A stretch of 64,000 nucleotides of DNA from NCBI GenBank assembly GCA_011800155.1, contig CM022369.1, forward strand, positions 3,472,001 to 3,536,000, given 5' to 3'. Positions 34,783 to 46,285 of the stretch are shown one piece after another (position 1 is the first letter of the stretch; each line of letters opens with the position of its first letter). A program made the position numbers and the translations under genes. The notes under the pieces are model-generated. The model saw only the letters and a list, made by a program, of their open reading frames with translations, did no database searches and was not told where the DNA came from. The stretch comes from Flammulina velutipes (Eukaryota; Basidiomycota; Agaricomycetes; Agaricales; Physalacriaceae).

Positions 34783-35359
34783 GATACGGGCTGCTTCTTT
34801 ATACGTAGGGCGTCGCGCGAACCCACACCCGCCACTTCAGTGGCTTGTCGATCCTCTCAAGGAGTTTCTGGTAGCAGACGGAGTGGCTGAGATGCTGGGT
34901 GTGTTGGATCGACTCTGGCGGTTAGAACGTGAGTACGTCTCCGCTGGAAGACAGTCCAAAAAAAAGTCGACCTTACCAAGGGGAAAGAACATTGATGGCT
35001 CAGAACGGTTGAAAATGCTGGGAGATTGGGTGGCTGGCAGACGAACAAGAAAGAGGCGTATGACGATAGAGAAAGGTGGCCTGCCTAAGTTCGCGAAGGA
35101 ATGGAATACATGGTGGTCTTCGCTCCAGCCAGCGTGGAGGAAAAAGATTCGTGGTGCCTATGTACGTGACGACGTGTCCGGAGGTTTCGACATGTTGACA
35201 GTGCCGGGTGCAAACGGGATGTTGAGTGTTGTGGCAACTCTGTCGTGGTGGGGAAGCGCTGCGCTGGCGGGAAAGGCTAGGGAGCAGTGGCTTGGTGCGG
35301 TGACAGATGTTGAATGGGTGATAGATAGGTTGATCGAGGCGGCCCGGAGTAACACTTGA
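34783..35359 (+). pseudogene. Agaricomycete-specific HMG-like protein, 3' part
   Basis: The frame runs from the transposon edge (IRAASLYVGRRANPHPP) through LQWLVDPLKEFLVADG, RKRRMTIEKGGLPKFAK, EWNTWWSSLQPAWRKKI and GANGMLSVVATLSWWGSA to TGA at 35357-35359. The W-W-x-S-L-Q-P-x-W-R and N-G-x-L-S-V motifs are, from memory, the usual C-terminal module of the family whose 5' part lies at 29264-31143. After in-silico removal of the transposon and one GATACGG the two halves are one base out of frame, so a frameshift or a short intron must lie near the junction. Function unknown. Confidence 0.6.
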
Positions 35360-35504
35360 AACAGGTAGTAGAAAATGCTAAGTAGGACAATACCATAGAC
35401 TCTTATAATTTGGAAAGGAGACATGTAGAACGTTAGTTGGTACTCTGAGCTTGACGCATGAACTTGTTAAAGTTGGGTTATTTGAAAGAAAAATAAAAGG
35501 AGGT

Positions 35505-35590
35505 TAGCGGATCGAACCCTTGATGAAGGACAGAGCTACGAACAAGTACACTAACCATTCGGTCAAGAGGCTTCGAATTCGGGGTTAAAT
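35505..35590 (-). repeat. tRNA-like sequence, probable SINE or pseudo-tRNA
   Basis: On the minus strand, TGACCGAATGGTTAGT (A-box-like, about 35559-35574) is followed by GGTTCGATCC (B-box, 35509-35518). The spacing fits a tRNA promoter, but the T-stem and acceptor stem do not pair properly, so I do not call a functional tRNA. Confidence 0.35.
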
Positions 35591-35599
35591 GGTTAAGTT

Positions 35600-36189
35600 T
35601 ATCCATGCGTGAGGGAGGCCCGGTGACAAGGTAAATGTGGCGCAATTTGTTGGCCAGCCAGCAACATTGTACCTGTGTTCATACCAGATTAAATATAGTT
35701 CAATCTCATGTTTTCAAGGGACGTCAGTTGAAAAGCAGATGATGAAAGAGAAGCGGTGTAAGGCACTGTAAGTGGAGTGTTGCATTTACACAATGGACAT
35801 ACCAGTGCTGATTCTACAGATGGAACATATGTCGTAGCACCATGGGCTACGTGTGACACCGAACGGAGCGATGCACCAGCAGGAGGGCCCCGGATTGCGG
35901 GAGTATATTTTTGATCCATTGTCTGCAATACAGGTGCTTTCCCTCCAGTAAGAAAGGGAGCTCACGTCCTATTCTGTATACAGCATATTTATAGAGGCAG
36001 CGCACAGAGGCTCGAAATCAGTGGCGCAGCATATTTTCAACCTGTTTAGCGCAATAGTGGCCCTACGTCGCAAACAGAAACAGGTTCTGGCCCCTTAACG
36101 GCATCATCGAAGACCCAGTAATATATGCGCGTGCACTGGGAAAGCGGCGGATATAGGTGGCGCTATCTATTTTACACTACCACGGCCCA
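35600..36189. other. Intergenic, one weak minus-strand frame
   Basis: A short minus-strand frame (35922-35689, MDQKYTPAIRGPPAGASLRS) could be a small exon with a GTATGT donor, but nothing confirms it. Otherwise nothing is recognised up to the foldback element. Confidence 0.3.
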
Positions 36190-36196
36190 ATTCGTG

Positions 36197-39087
36197 CACC
36201 CTATGGTGTATATACATTGAAATATATACCAGTATTTACAGTGCTAAACATTCCATTGTTGGCCCCAAATATGGTAGTAGGCACATGACTTCCAGGCTGG
36301 GGGATGGCTGGGGCCTACTGGCAAATCCTAATATGGATAAAGAATTGATGGAGGATTGATGGGAGGATTGACCAGGAGCAGGGGATGGGGAAATGTAGCA
36401 CCAGGAAAATCCGGACCTAGGGATTGATGAGAATTGATGGAATTGATGGGGTGGGGCAGGGGGATGGGGTATGGGGGGATTACAGATGTTCCCAAAAGGC
36501 ATGTCAGATCATCAAAACTTTCAAAAAGAATCCGACAACTCAAAAAAAAATCATAGCTCACTCAATATTGCTTGGAATCTATCCGGTTTTGCGCCTTATT
36601 TTTTATTTGCTCGTAATCTAGTAACAGAAAGAAGGTAGCAGCTGGAGATGCCCAGGAAGGTGACGTTGAAACATGTCGTCGTTCGGCCATGCTGATCCAA
36701 CGTCAAAGACCGTCTTGCTCACGGGTTCTAAACACTCATTTCTGTATCATATACTATGCTTTCATTTATGAGAAAAAATATGGCGCTAAGCTACATAGGT
36801 TCCGAGCAGTATTGAGCGAGCTACGATTTTTTTGAGTTGTTGAATACTTTTTGAAAGTTTTGATGATCTGACATGCCTTTTGGGAACGTCTGTAGGGGCA
36901 GGGGACAATTGTGGCACCAGAATATATACTAGGCTATTGAGGAGGGTATGGGAGGGATGATTGTAGGTTGAAAAATAGAATTCTTTCTAACTATCAGAAA
37001 CATGAATGGGGATGTGACAGCTACTGAAACCAATAATAAAACGATGTGTGGCGCATTTTTAATCGAGGAGCACATACCTCGGATCAACCTGGGGTTGTTC
37101 TAGATGTCTTCCTATTGAAAAATGAATGTGTGCAGCACAAAGAACCATGTAAAAACACGAAGATTTGGCTGAGAAACAAGCAGAACATTATTGAAAATCC
37201 ATCAAAAAGCACCAAAAAGGGAGCAGCACTTTGCCCTCGCTTGGGGGTGACCTGGAACAACTTTTAGGTCGTCCAGACACCTTTGGGGCATTGTATATGT
37301 CACTCAGTTAGGTCCCTAGGTCAACAGAACCCTTGGATATGATCAAAATGCCAAAAGCCCGGACCACATAGGTTTGGGCCACACTATCAACTTGCCATGA
37401 CCTGGGGACACCTTATATTCGAAGATATATGTATATAATGCTCTAATCATGAGTTAGATGAAGTCTGGAGTGTGAAAAATGCGGTCAAAAGCTTGGATAT
37501 ACCCCAAATAATGTCCCCCACCAAAGCACATATACCATCAACTTCCCCTGACATCTGGGTCGTTCCAATGTGTTCTATTATCATTATAAATGATTTATTA
37601 GCATCCCAGAGGTGTCCCCAGTGTGTCAAAATGCGAACATTCATGATACTAGGTGAACCCTTGTTCACCCTTCCTCCTCAAGTACATTCATTGGTTCGCA
37701 TATATACATCTTTAAAACTGTTCTAATAGTCATTTGACATCATATAGATGATATCCTGGGCCCCAGGTCATAGGTAGACCTCGAAGATACACCCCTTTGG
37801 TACATGGTGAGGATATGATCTTTGTACTAATTCTCAAATGTCCATGCTCTATATTGAAGGGTGTTCAACCTGGGACATATTCTGGGAGCCTAAAATCACA
37901 TTATATGATGTTAAAATCAATAGTCCACCACTCAGATGTCTGATAGTTGGGGTAGTTCTTGGTGTAGAAGAAGGGGATATAAATTATTGTACCATTTCTA
38001 TTCGCATTTTGCCACACTGGGGACACCTCTGGGGTGCTAATAAATCATTTATAATGATAATAGAACACATTGGAACGACCCAGATGTCAGGGGAAGTTGA
38101 TGGTATATGTGCTTTGGTGGGGGACATTATTTGGGGTATATCCAAGCTTTTGACCGCATTTTTCACACTCCAGACTTCATCTAACTCATGATTAGAGCAT
38201 TATATACATATATCTTCGAATATAAGGTGTCCCCAGGTCATGGCAAGTTGATAGTGTGGCCCAAACCTATGTGGTCCGGGCTTTTGGCATTTTGATCATA
38301 TCCAAGGGTTCTGTTGACCTAGGGACCTAACTGAGTGACATATACAATGCCCCAAAGGTGTCTGGACGACCTAAAAGTTGTTCCAGGTCACCCCCAAGCG
38401 AGGGCAAAGTGCTGCTCCCTTTTTGGTGCTTTTTGATGGATTTTCAATAATGTTCTGCTTGTTTCTCAGCCAAATCTTCGTGTTTTTACATGGTTCTTTG
38501 TGCTGCACACATTCATTTTTCAATAGGAAGACATCTAAAACAACCCCAGGTTGATCCGAGGTATGTGCTCCTTGATTAAAAATGCGCCACACATCGTTTT
38601 ATTATTGGTTTCAGTAGCTGCCACATCCCCATTCATGTTTCTGATAGTTAGAAAGAATTTTATTTTTCAACCTACAATCATCCCTCCCATACCCTCTTCA
38701 TACCCTGGCAATAGCCTAGTATATATTCTGGTGCCACAATTGTCCCCTGCCCCTAATCCCCTCATACCCCATCCCCCTGCCCCACCCCATCAATTCCATC
38801 AATTCTCATCAATCCCTAGCCCGGATTTTCCTGGTGCCACATTTCCCCATCCCCTGCTCCTGGTCAATCCTCCCATCAATCCTCCATCAATTCTTTATCC
38901 ATATTAGGATTTGCCAGTAGGCCCCAGCCATCCCCCAGCCTGGAAGTCATGTGCCTACTACCATATTTGGGGCCAACAGGAATTCCATTGTTGGCTGTAA
39001 ATTACAGTCTGTAATTTACAGCCAACAATGGAATGTTTAGCACTGTAAATACTGGTATATATTTCAATGTATATACACCATAGGGTG
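36197..39087. mobile_element. Foldback DNA transposon, family F, second complete copy
   Basis: Inverted ends CACCCTATGGTGTATATAC / GTATATACACCATAGGGTG with the exact 7-bp direct repeat ATTCGTG on both sides (36190-36196 and 39088-39094). The two arms are inverted copies; for instance 37046-37267 and 38371-38592 are mirror images. The left arm contains a 410-bp MITE (36483-36892). The right arm contains an extra short foldback near 38980-39035 (two opposed copies of a stretch containing GGCTGTAAATTACAG). The centre (about 37670-38000) matches the loop of the 31144 element. No transposase. Confidence 0.9.
36483..36892. mobile_element. 410-bp Tc1/mariner-type MITE
   Basis: Inverted ends CAGATGTTCCCAAAAGGCAT and ATGCCTTTTGGGAACGTCTG, with the TIR continuing for about 45 bp, and TA on both sides (36481-36482 and 36893-36894). 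A TA target duplication with CAG-type ends suits the Tc1/mariner/pogo superfamily. No ORF. It is nested in the left arm of the foldback element; the right arm lacks it. Confidence 0.88.
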
Positions 39088-39094
39088 ATTCGTG

Positions 39095-42000
39095 GGTTAT
39101 TCACAAAGCAAACAGATTTAATGCATGATACATGATATATATAGCCAATTATCAAGCACCCGTGCGCTCAGGAGGGCCGCGCACGTGCGTGGCGTAGCCC
39201 ATCCCGCCGCCTGAATCCAGTGCAATGCAGGTGCTTTCCATACCGTTAAATGTCTGTCCTAATCCCATGTGTACGTCGTTAGTGTTAATTGAAGTCGAAG
39301 CTCACGTAGGAGGGTACAGGAATGGCATGGGAACAGGTGGCGCAATCGATCGAGCGGCCGGCATTCAGCGCGGAGCCACGTGTCCCGTTTGGAAAATCAA
39401 ATTAATAGAAAAGGTAAAGAAATTATTTAATGACCGTTTAGGAAGTGAGAGGCCATGTGAAAATGAGCGCTGAGGCGCGGTGGCGGGAGGTGAGAGTCTG
39501 CTTACATGATCATCCAAATTGGGACATACCTCCGGAGCCTCTGGGATTCTATCCCTACAAATACCTATCATTTATCCCACCAGATCCCAGAACATTTGTA
39601 GAAATTCTACTACTAGGGCTCTCCGAGCAGTCCATGAGATATGTTGGCAAGACTCTGTTGAACGTCAAGATCAAAGCTGCTCCATAGCGGCGCGAGCGTC
39701 CTGGGAACGAGACCTGGTAATATTCCCGCATCCGCCCTTGGAGGAGTCGTGGACGCGCTGAATGTCAAAAACGACTTCGAATTTTTGTTGGCAAGCAAGA
39801 CGGTCAGCAATACGTCGAGGTCGAAACAGGGGTACAAAACGTATGTGTAACCTTTCTGGAAGGTTTATGATCCTCACGCGCCCTCCCAAAGTACAGCTTC
39901 GACCATCAGTCATTGACCGCACGATCTTCAAAAGATGGTCTCACCTTCACCAAGTTCATGGCAGAGGAACTGGGCAGGCCGGACAACGAGCAGTAGTGGC
40001 TGGGAACGACGAAGACTCTAGCGCAAGCACTACACCGTCGCTGGTACGCGTAGCGACGGGTTATTCCAGTGGACATTCTGATGATGATGGATGCCAACGA
40101 GGCAAATGCAGACCTACTCGCATACATCCTCCCGAAAACCATGGCGAAACGCGATTCCAAAATCCAGTGATCGGTGCTCGTCAGTCTTGTGCGTGGGCCT
40201 ACGACATATCATCCGGTACCCATGGATCTCCTCTATATAGGTCCGTTGGGGAGTTAGATTTCTCGACGCGCCACTAATCCTTGTTTCAGCAGTTTCTACA
40301 AGCCTATTCGAACGTCTTTGCGAGCGTAGTAGGTGCTCGCTACCACCATATGTCACCTATATCGCATGTCCTGGACAATATCTGTGCCACTGGTACGGAC
40401 TACGCCAACTCGTCCCTGCGCCCTACATACCAACTTTTTCTTTCAAACACCTCCTGGCACCGATCTATCTAGTGTGCGTCTTGCGCTATGATACGAAGAG
40501 AAAAACGTAAGGCTCTGTTAGGCGCCGAGATCATTATTACTCACTTTATTCCTGTTTCTTTGGTTTTGAGAGCTCCCTTAGGCAAGGTCGGTAATAATTG
40601 CTGTAGACGACGTACTGGCGTCGGATCTTATCAGTGTTGAGCCTCTGGACCCACGAGTAGGCGAGAGCTGGAATAATCAAGGACATCGCGCGAACTCAGC
40701 AACCCCAATGCCAGTGTACTTATTTATATGTTTTGTATTTGTATCCCGCACGCAGCAACGGCCTTTGGCTGGTTTCGACCGTTGTACATGCTACATAATA
40801 CTGTGAAGCGTATATATAATTTATCTTGCTTTTCACATTCTCTTGTAAAGAACTCGGTTATTGACCCTCGATGCTGCGGGCGACGACATTCGATATCTAT
40901 ACTAGTTCGCGTACACAGACTCCTATCAGGAGGCGCCGGCTAAATCCATTCCAAAGTTCAACTTGGCGAGCACCGTGAGGCCTGACAAGAAGTTTGCAAC
41001 GACAAAGGACCTGGCGTGGACTATATCAAAGCTGGATGACACCTTGACGTTACCCACCCAAAAGTCCCACTACGCAAATTGGTGTCGATACTGTTGGGTG
41101 CTTCATCGCCTTATTGTTCGGGGGTCCATTCGCTCACCAACGGGCTGATCAAGTGTATTGAAAGAGGACTGCATGGTTGTCATTAGTCGGGACTACCAAA
41201 ATACAATCTCTCAAAGTCTCTATTTTCCTATCATTTCGCCGAAGAACGTGAGTATTTCTTTTTCCCTTCATACTTGGAACAATTCATACCTTCCGCTCAG
41301 CTGGTTCTCAGCCTTGGTACTCTCGCGCTGCCACCATGCTCCGATAACGCCTCTCGAGCTCATTCTCAATGTTGCAAGAATAACGTCAAGGCTTCACTGT
41401 CTAATCCTCGTGATCCAGAATGCGACATCCAGAGAATTGGATAGCATCACCGTGAGATAGATTGCGTATCCCCAGCCGCGTCGGATTCGACTAGGCAACT
41501 TCGATTCCCAGTAGCTCGTTATCTTGGATTTGGTGCGCATTGAGGCATTGGTTGTTCATTAAGACTATTCTGGGGAATTCCATCAACCTCAAACGACGAA
41601 CGGAAAGATGATTTGTACGAACCACATCCTGTCCGTGTCCTTCAATTTTGTCTTCATCTGTACACTCTGTTCATGGCGACGATCCGATGTTTGATGTGGC
41701 TGTACGTAGTTGGCGGTTTGGAGGGAGGGCGGTTACATGCATGCAGATAACGGATGACACTCACCAAAGGGAAATGCAAATGCTTGACGCTGCGACGACG
41801 AGCTGCTGTATAGGCGTCAAAATACGAGGCCGTGGAGAATATCAAAAACTATACCTATCCTCGAGAGCCGAAATGTCCTATCTGTCATAATTGCCGTCCA
41901 TTGCTGTCCGTTTCCTGTGTGTCGTTTTCGTTGGGATTGACTCTTGAATGACGAACCAAATGAAGTTATGTCTGTTGAAAGTCGAAAAGGTTCCCATGGA

Positions 42001-45000
42001 TCGGGAGCACATTCCACCTTTTTGAAAAGTCATGCAGCCGCAGGCGAAAGAGTTCATGGCAGGGGTTTCTTGAAGGCGATTGTTCACGGCCTCGTCAGAC
42101 ATTCTGTGTTTCATGCGGGATCCGTAGGCGCTTGTGTTGTCAGCTAGTGAGTGTCTGTGGAATGAGATGAGAATGTCAGCATGAGCAATGACAAGGAAAT
42201 GGTAATAACACTGGCAAACGGCAAGGCCTGCGCTATCTCGACAGACTCCATAAAGAAGTGTTCAACAAATGGCTAGACCGAAGGGCGATAATCGAATAAC
42301 ACGTCTTTTGGCCTTTTGTCGTGTTGCCAGCAATTCTTTCGCCTTCGAGGATGCGCGCGAGCAAGAAAATGGGACAGGTATTCAGCGCCGAACGTAATGA
42401 ATTGACAATATTTGGCGTAGTATGCAAGCGGATAATAAAAGGTGACGCCACAGTCACATTCATAAGACAGAAGATTTCGAGATATATATGTCGTAGAGAA
42501 AGCCATGTGCAACTTGTTCTCTGCGACAGATAGAGAGAGGTGACGGCGTCCAAAATCCAAAGAGAAGAGGAATCCATAGCTCTGATAAGTCCAGTTTTAC
42601 CGGCTCGAGGTTCCGTTTCGTTCGAGTGTGATTGGAAAAACATAGACTTTCCGGAACGTCAGAGAAATTGAGTCTGAATTGAGTAGAGAAACGCACTTGA
42701 ACACTGTCATTCGATGGTGATGGTAAATGATCAAGGTTCAAGAGATGATGGCAACATGTTACTCTCGACCACCATCCCGAATCCTTTCCTCACGAGAACT
42801 TGAAGCAACTTCCAGTATTGCTGCGTATCTCGGCATAGGCAATGAAAATGTAATGCACTTGGTGCGTAATATTGTGAGCTCAGTCGGCGACTTGACTTAC
42901 AATAATTAGCTCGCGAACTGCAGTCTTCAGCACTTTTGTATCCGTCTATCACAACCCTAGCACAACTCCAAGCGATACACTGGAGTCATGCATAATGTCG
43001 CCCGGTCACTTTTGAAGCGGCCCCGTCAACCGAAGACATTACGAGGGACAAGTACTGGTACACCGTTGTACGGACTGAATGTTTTATTGCTCACTCCATA
43101 TCAATAGTGGTCTTTCAATCATCGCCTCCCAATGCACGCTCTTATCGCAACGCAAACCACATACCCTAGCCGCGACTAGCCTGCACCTTGTGCTGTCGAG
43201 AACGAATCTGGCATCTGGTGCGTAGTATTTTTGATAGTCTACGCAATCCAACTCAGATACAAGCAGCCGAAATACGCAGGCCCAAGATGTCCTATGTATG
43301 TGAGACCGGTCTTGGTCCCCGCCGTTGCTTGTTTTCGCCCGCGCTGACAGAGCAGTCCTTGCCCGCGCTGAACAAATGCGATATTCGATCCACTCCAAAA
43401 ATGTCTTCTCAATACCCCAGCAAATCCGTCTTCGCACCGAATGTTCAAAAGTCCGAGTCAGCCTTGCTTTGGAGCACATACAATGCGCCAATTTAGACGA
43501 AGCGACACTCAGTTCATTATCCTCCCCGAGGTGCCAACGCTCGAAGACCAAGATCGCATCTGTCGGCGTCATCTGCAATATGATAGCATCCACTCCTGCC
43601 TCATCTGGAGGTCACGATCCCGTTCACCGCTTGCGGTAAATCCAACGCAGCGACATAACCAATTCTATTCAACACTCGAGGAACCTCCGCAATGGCATCT
43701 ATGTCTGCAACGTATACCTACGGTCATTCCCATTCCCCCAAACAGTCATTCTTAATTATTTGTCCAATCCTCCACCACATCTACCCTTCCAGCTGGCAGC
43801 GAGACCGTTTTCGCCGCTCCAGACGTCCTCGGCCACTACCTCTTCGTCGAGGACTTGCAGACGCAGATGAAGACCATCACACCGGCAAGATAACTGGCCT
43901 CCACCAATCCAAACGTCATTCTCCTGTTCATTGACACCCTTCACCATGGCTTTCGCCTCATCTTTGCCGTCGCAGCGGACGTTTGGAGACGCGGACACGG
44001 AGCTCCTTCTGGTCATCGTACAACAAAGATATTGGATCGCTCTCCTCCTCCGTCTACAATTCAAGGGCCCCGATGTATATGGTACCCTCGAGAAGGTCTT
44101 TGGCTCGCCGGAACCGAAGAGCCAGCTCCAGTATTCCGCTCCATCTGAAGAAACGACCATTCAATCGAGACCGAATTGGGTGTCGCAGACGGCCTCACTC
44201 CGTCAAAACTGTTTTCCAGCTAGAGTATACCTCCACTCGGCTGACGTGTCATTTTCTCCGCGCAACACCATGTCGATTTCAGATGCTTGCATCTGTCCGG
44301 CGTAGCTGAAGCTGGGTGCAGTGCCGAGGGTGTTGCAGTTGTTGAAGGAACAGACCAGGAAATAGTCTCGGCGGGTTGCAGTCGATGGTTCGAACAACCT
44401 GCTCCTGGTGTTCTCGGTGGATAAAGACGACGACGCGTACTTTCCCAGGGCGATGGTGGCGACGTTAGCGGACGAGGACGAAGGAGGGAGTATAAGGAAG
44501 CCGTCACGGAAGAGAAACCTGGCCGGTAAGTCTTATCAAGTTTCGATTTTGCTTGATGCTGAAATTCTTTATTTCTTAAGGATACCTCGAGAAAGTTTTG
44601 AACGTGATCAATTCTCCACTCCCAGCGACTGGATTGAAAGCCGAAGCGTTCATACCTCCTCTTTTCTACGCACGCACTTCCGACTCTCAATAAATACTCG
44701 GAGACTGGAGTCGACAAGATCCATTCTCCAGTCCTTGTGGAATCGATGAACCGACATCATGGCCTGCGTCAAATCATGGGAAGTTACGAAAGTCGATCGC
44801 TGCTGCCGTTCTCGAGACCACGTCTCTGGGATGTATGCCCACTGGAATGCTCATGGCTCTCGCAACTACGGTCAAGGTTTCTCCGAGATTTCACCTGATG
44901 ATACATTCTTTGGGAGCCCCCAGACTGCGAAGAACTCGCTTTTCACCACTGATGGACCAACCGGGGAGGGATACATGCCAGACACTGCAACGAGCGCGCT

Positions 45001-45114
45001 CTTCGCTCTAGGGGGCGATTATACAGAAAGCGTCACCGTGCTGGTGTCGTCGGAGTTGTTGACGCGCGTTCGACAATGAGGAAAACAGATCGGGGGAGCT
45101 CCTGCATCAGGAAA
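39095..45114. other. Six kilobases without a recognisable gene
   Basis: GC content resembles genic DNA, and several stretches look like old coding sequence. At 39510-39690 there is PPEPLGFYPYKYLSFIPP and SMRYVGKTLLNVKI. At 39935-40170 a broken frame reads TFTKFMAEELGRPDNEQ and MMMDANEANADLLAYILPK with in-frame stops. At 44460-44690 RKPSRKRNLAG is followed by a possible GTAAGT...TTAAG intron and LEKVLNVINSPLPATGLK. None matches a family I know, and every one is interrupted. I read the region as decayed genes rather than active ones. Confidence 0.4.
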
Positions 45115-45790
45115 ACCGTCCTTCGGGAAATTGCGACCTTTTTGTGAAGAAAAAGTGAAAATTCCAGGAATTCCAGAAATTGGTAAACTTCTCCGGTACC
45201 CCTTCAGTTTGTCAACAATTTGTGAGGATTTGTCGACATTTTTCCGGCATTTTTGAAGCATTTCCGTGACTATTCCAGTGCGATTTTCTATCTGGTATCA
45301 TTTCAAAGGTAAGGCAAAGAAGTCATTCAAGTAGTCTATGACAAGCATAACTAGGTACATAGTCTAATTACAACTATAGTCCCGTAACACTGGAATCCGA
45401 CGACATCAATACTACTCCACTTCATCGACCACACGGTTCACAGTAGAGCGGGGGGAACCGAACACGGAAAGACTACGCTGTCAAGGGCTCCATATCAGAC
45501 GAAATTGACGAGCTCACAATGAAATATACCTCACCAATATGCACATATCTCTGAATAATTCACGACTACCTCCCAACCTAGTTTTCGACGTGACACATTT
45601 GGCGCGAGAATGTCGTTGGGCGAAAGAGGACGATGAGCGAGAATGTGAGCGTCCTTTGTGCCGCGTGCGAAGTGAGGAGTGGCAGGTTGAGGCACTATAC
45701 ATGGGCGGACATGCATCAGAAAAGCTATGACGCACAGTAAGATAAATAGCCTCCCGTAACGAAGTCAGACGACGCACCTATTATGGTATA

Positions 45791-46285
45791 TGTCAAGGAC
45801 GGAGTCCGGCGTGAACCAAACAACCACCCAAGTCGCGATCGGACAGAGAGAGCGATGAGAGAGATAAGCAGATAGAAGTAGATTGAGTGTATGAGAAAGC
45901 CTGGCTCGATACAGTACTGGGACGTCCGAGTAGTGCAGAGACGAAGAGGACAAACTAAGGAAATATCTAGAAAGGCCGTGCATATATAAGTAGAGTGTTC
46001 GTAGAAACGATGAGCACCGATGGTGCAATAATAAGCAATGCGGTTATGGACGGAGTATGTACGGGCTCTGACTATACTGACCCGGACCGGAACGTCTGAC
46101 TTGTAGTAGTGGAAGGTTGTAGTGCACCCGACGGGTGAGGAACCCATGTGTCATATGTGATTTATCAGACGCGTTGCGATAAGGGCTTATCGCGACACGT
46201 CTGACCAATCGTGATGTGTCATCACAGAGATAAGCGCCACCCGACGGCCGGGGCTGGGGAAGCAAAATTGATGCGCTTCGTGACA
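45791..46285 (-). repeat. 3' LTR of the gypsy element
   Basis: 495 bp, TGTCA...TGACA, about 99% identical to 52079-52573. The pol frame reads into it and stops at 46044. Confidence 0.95.
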
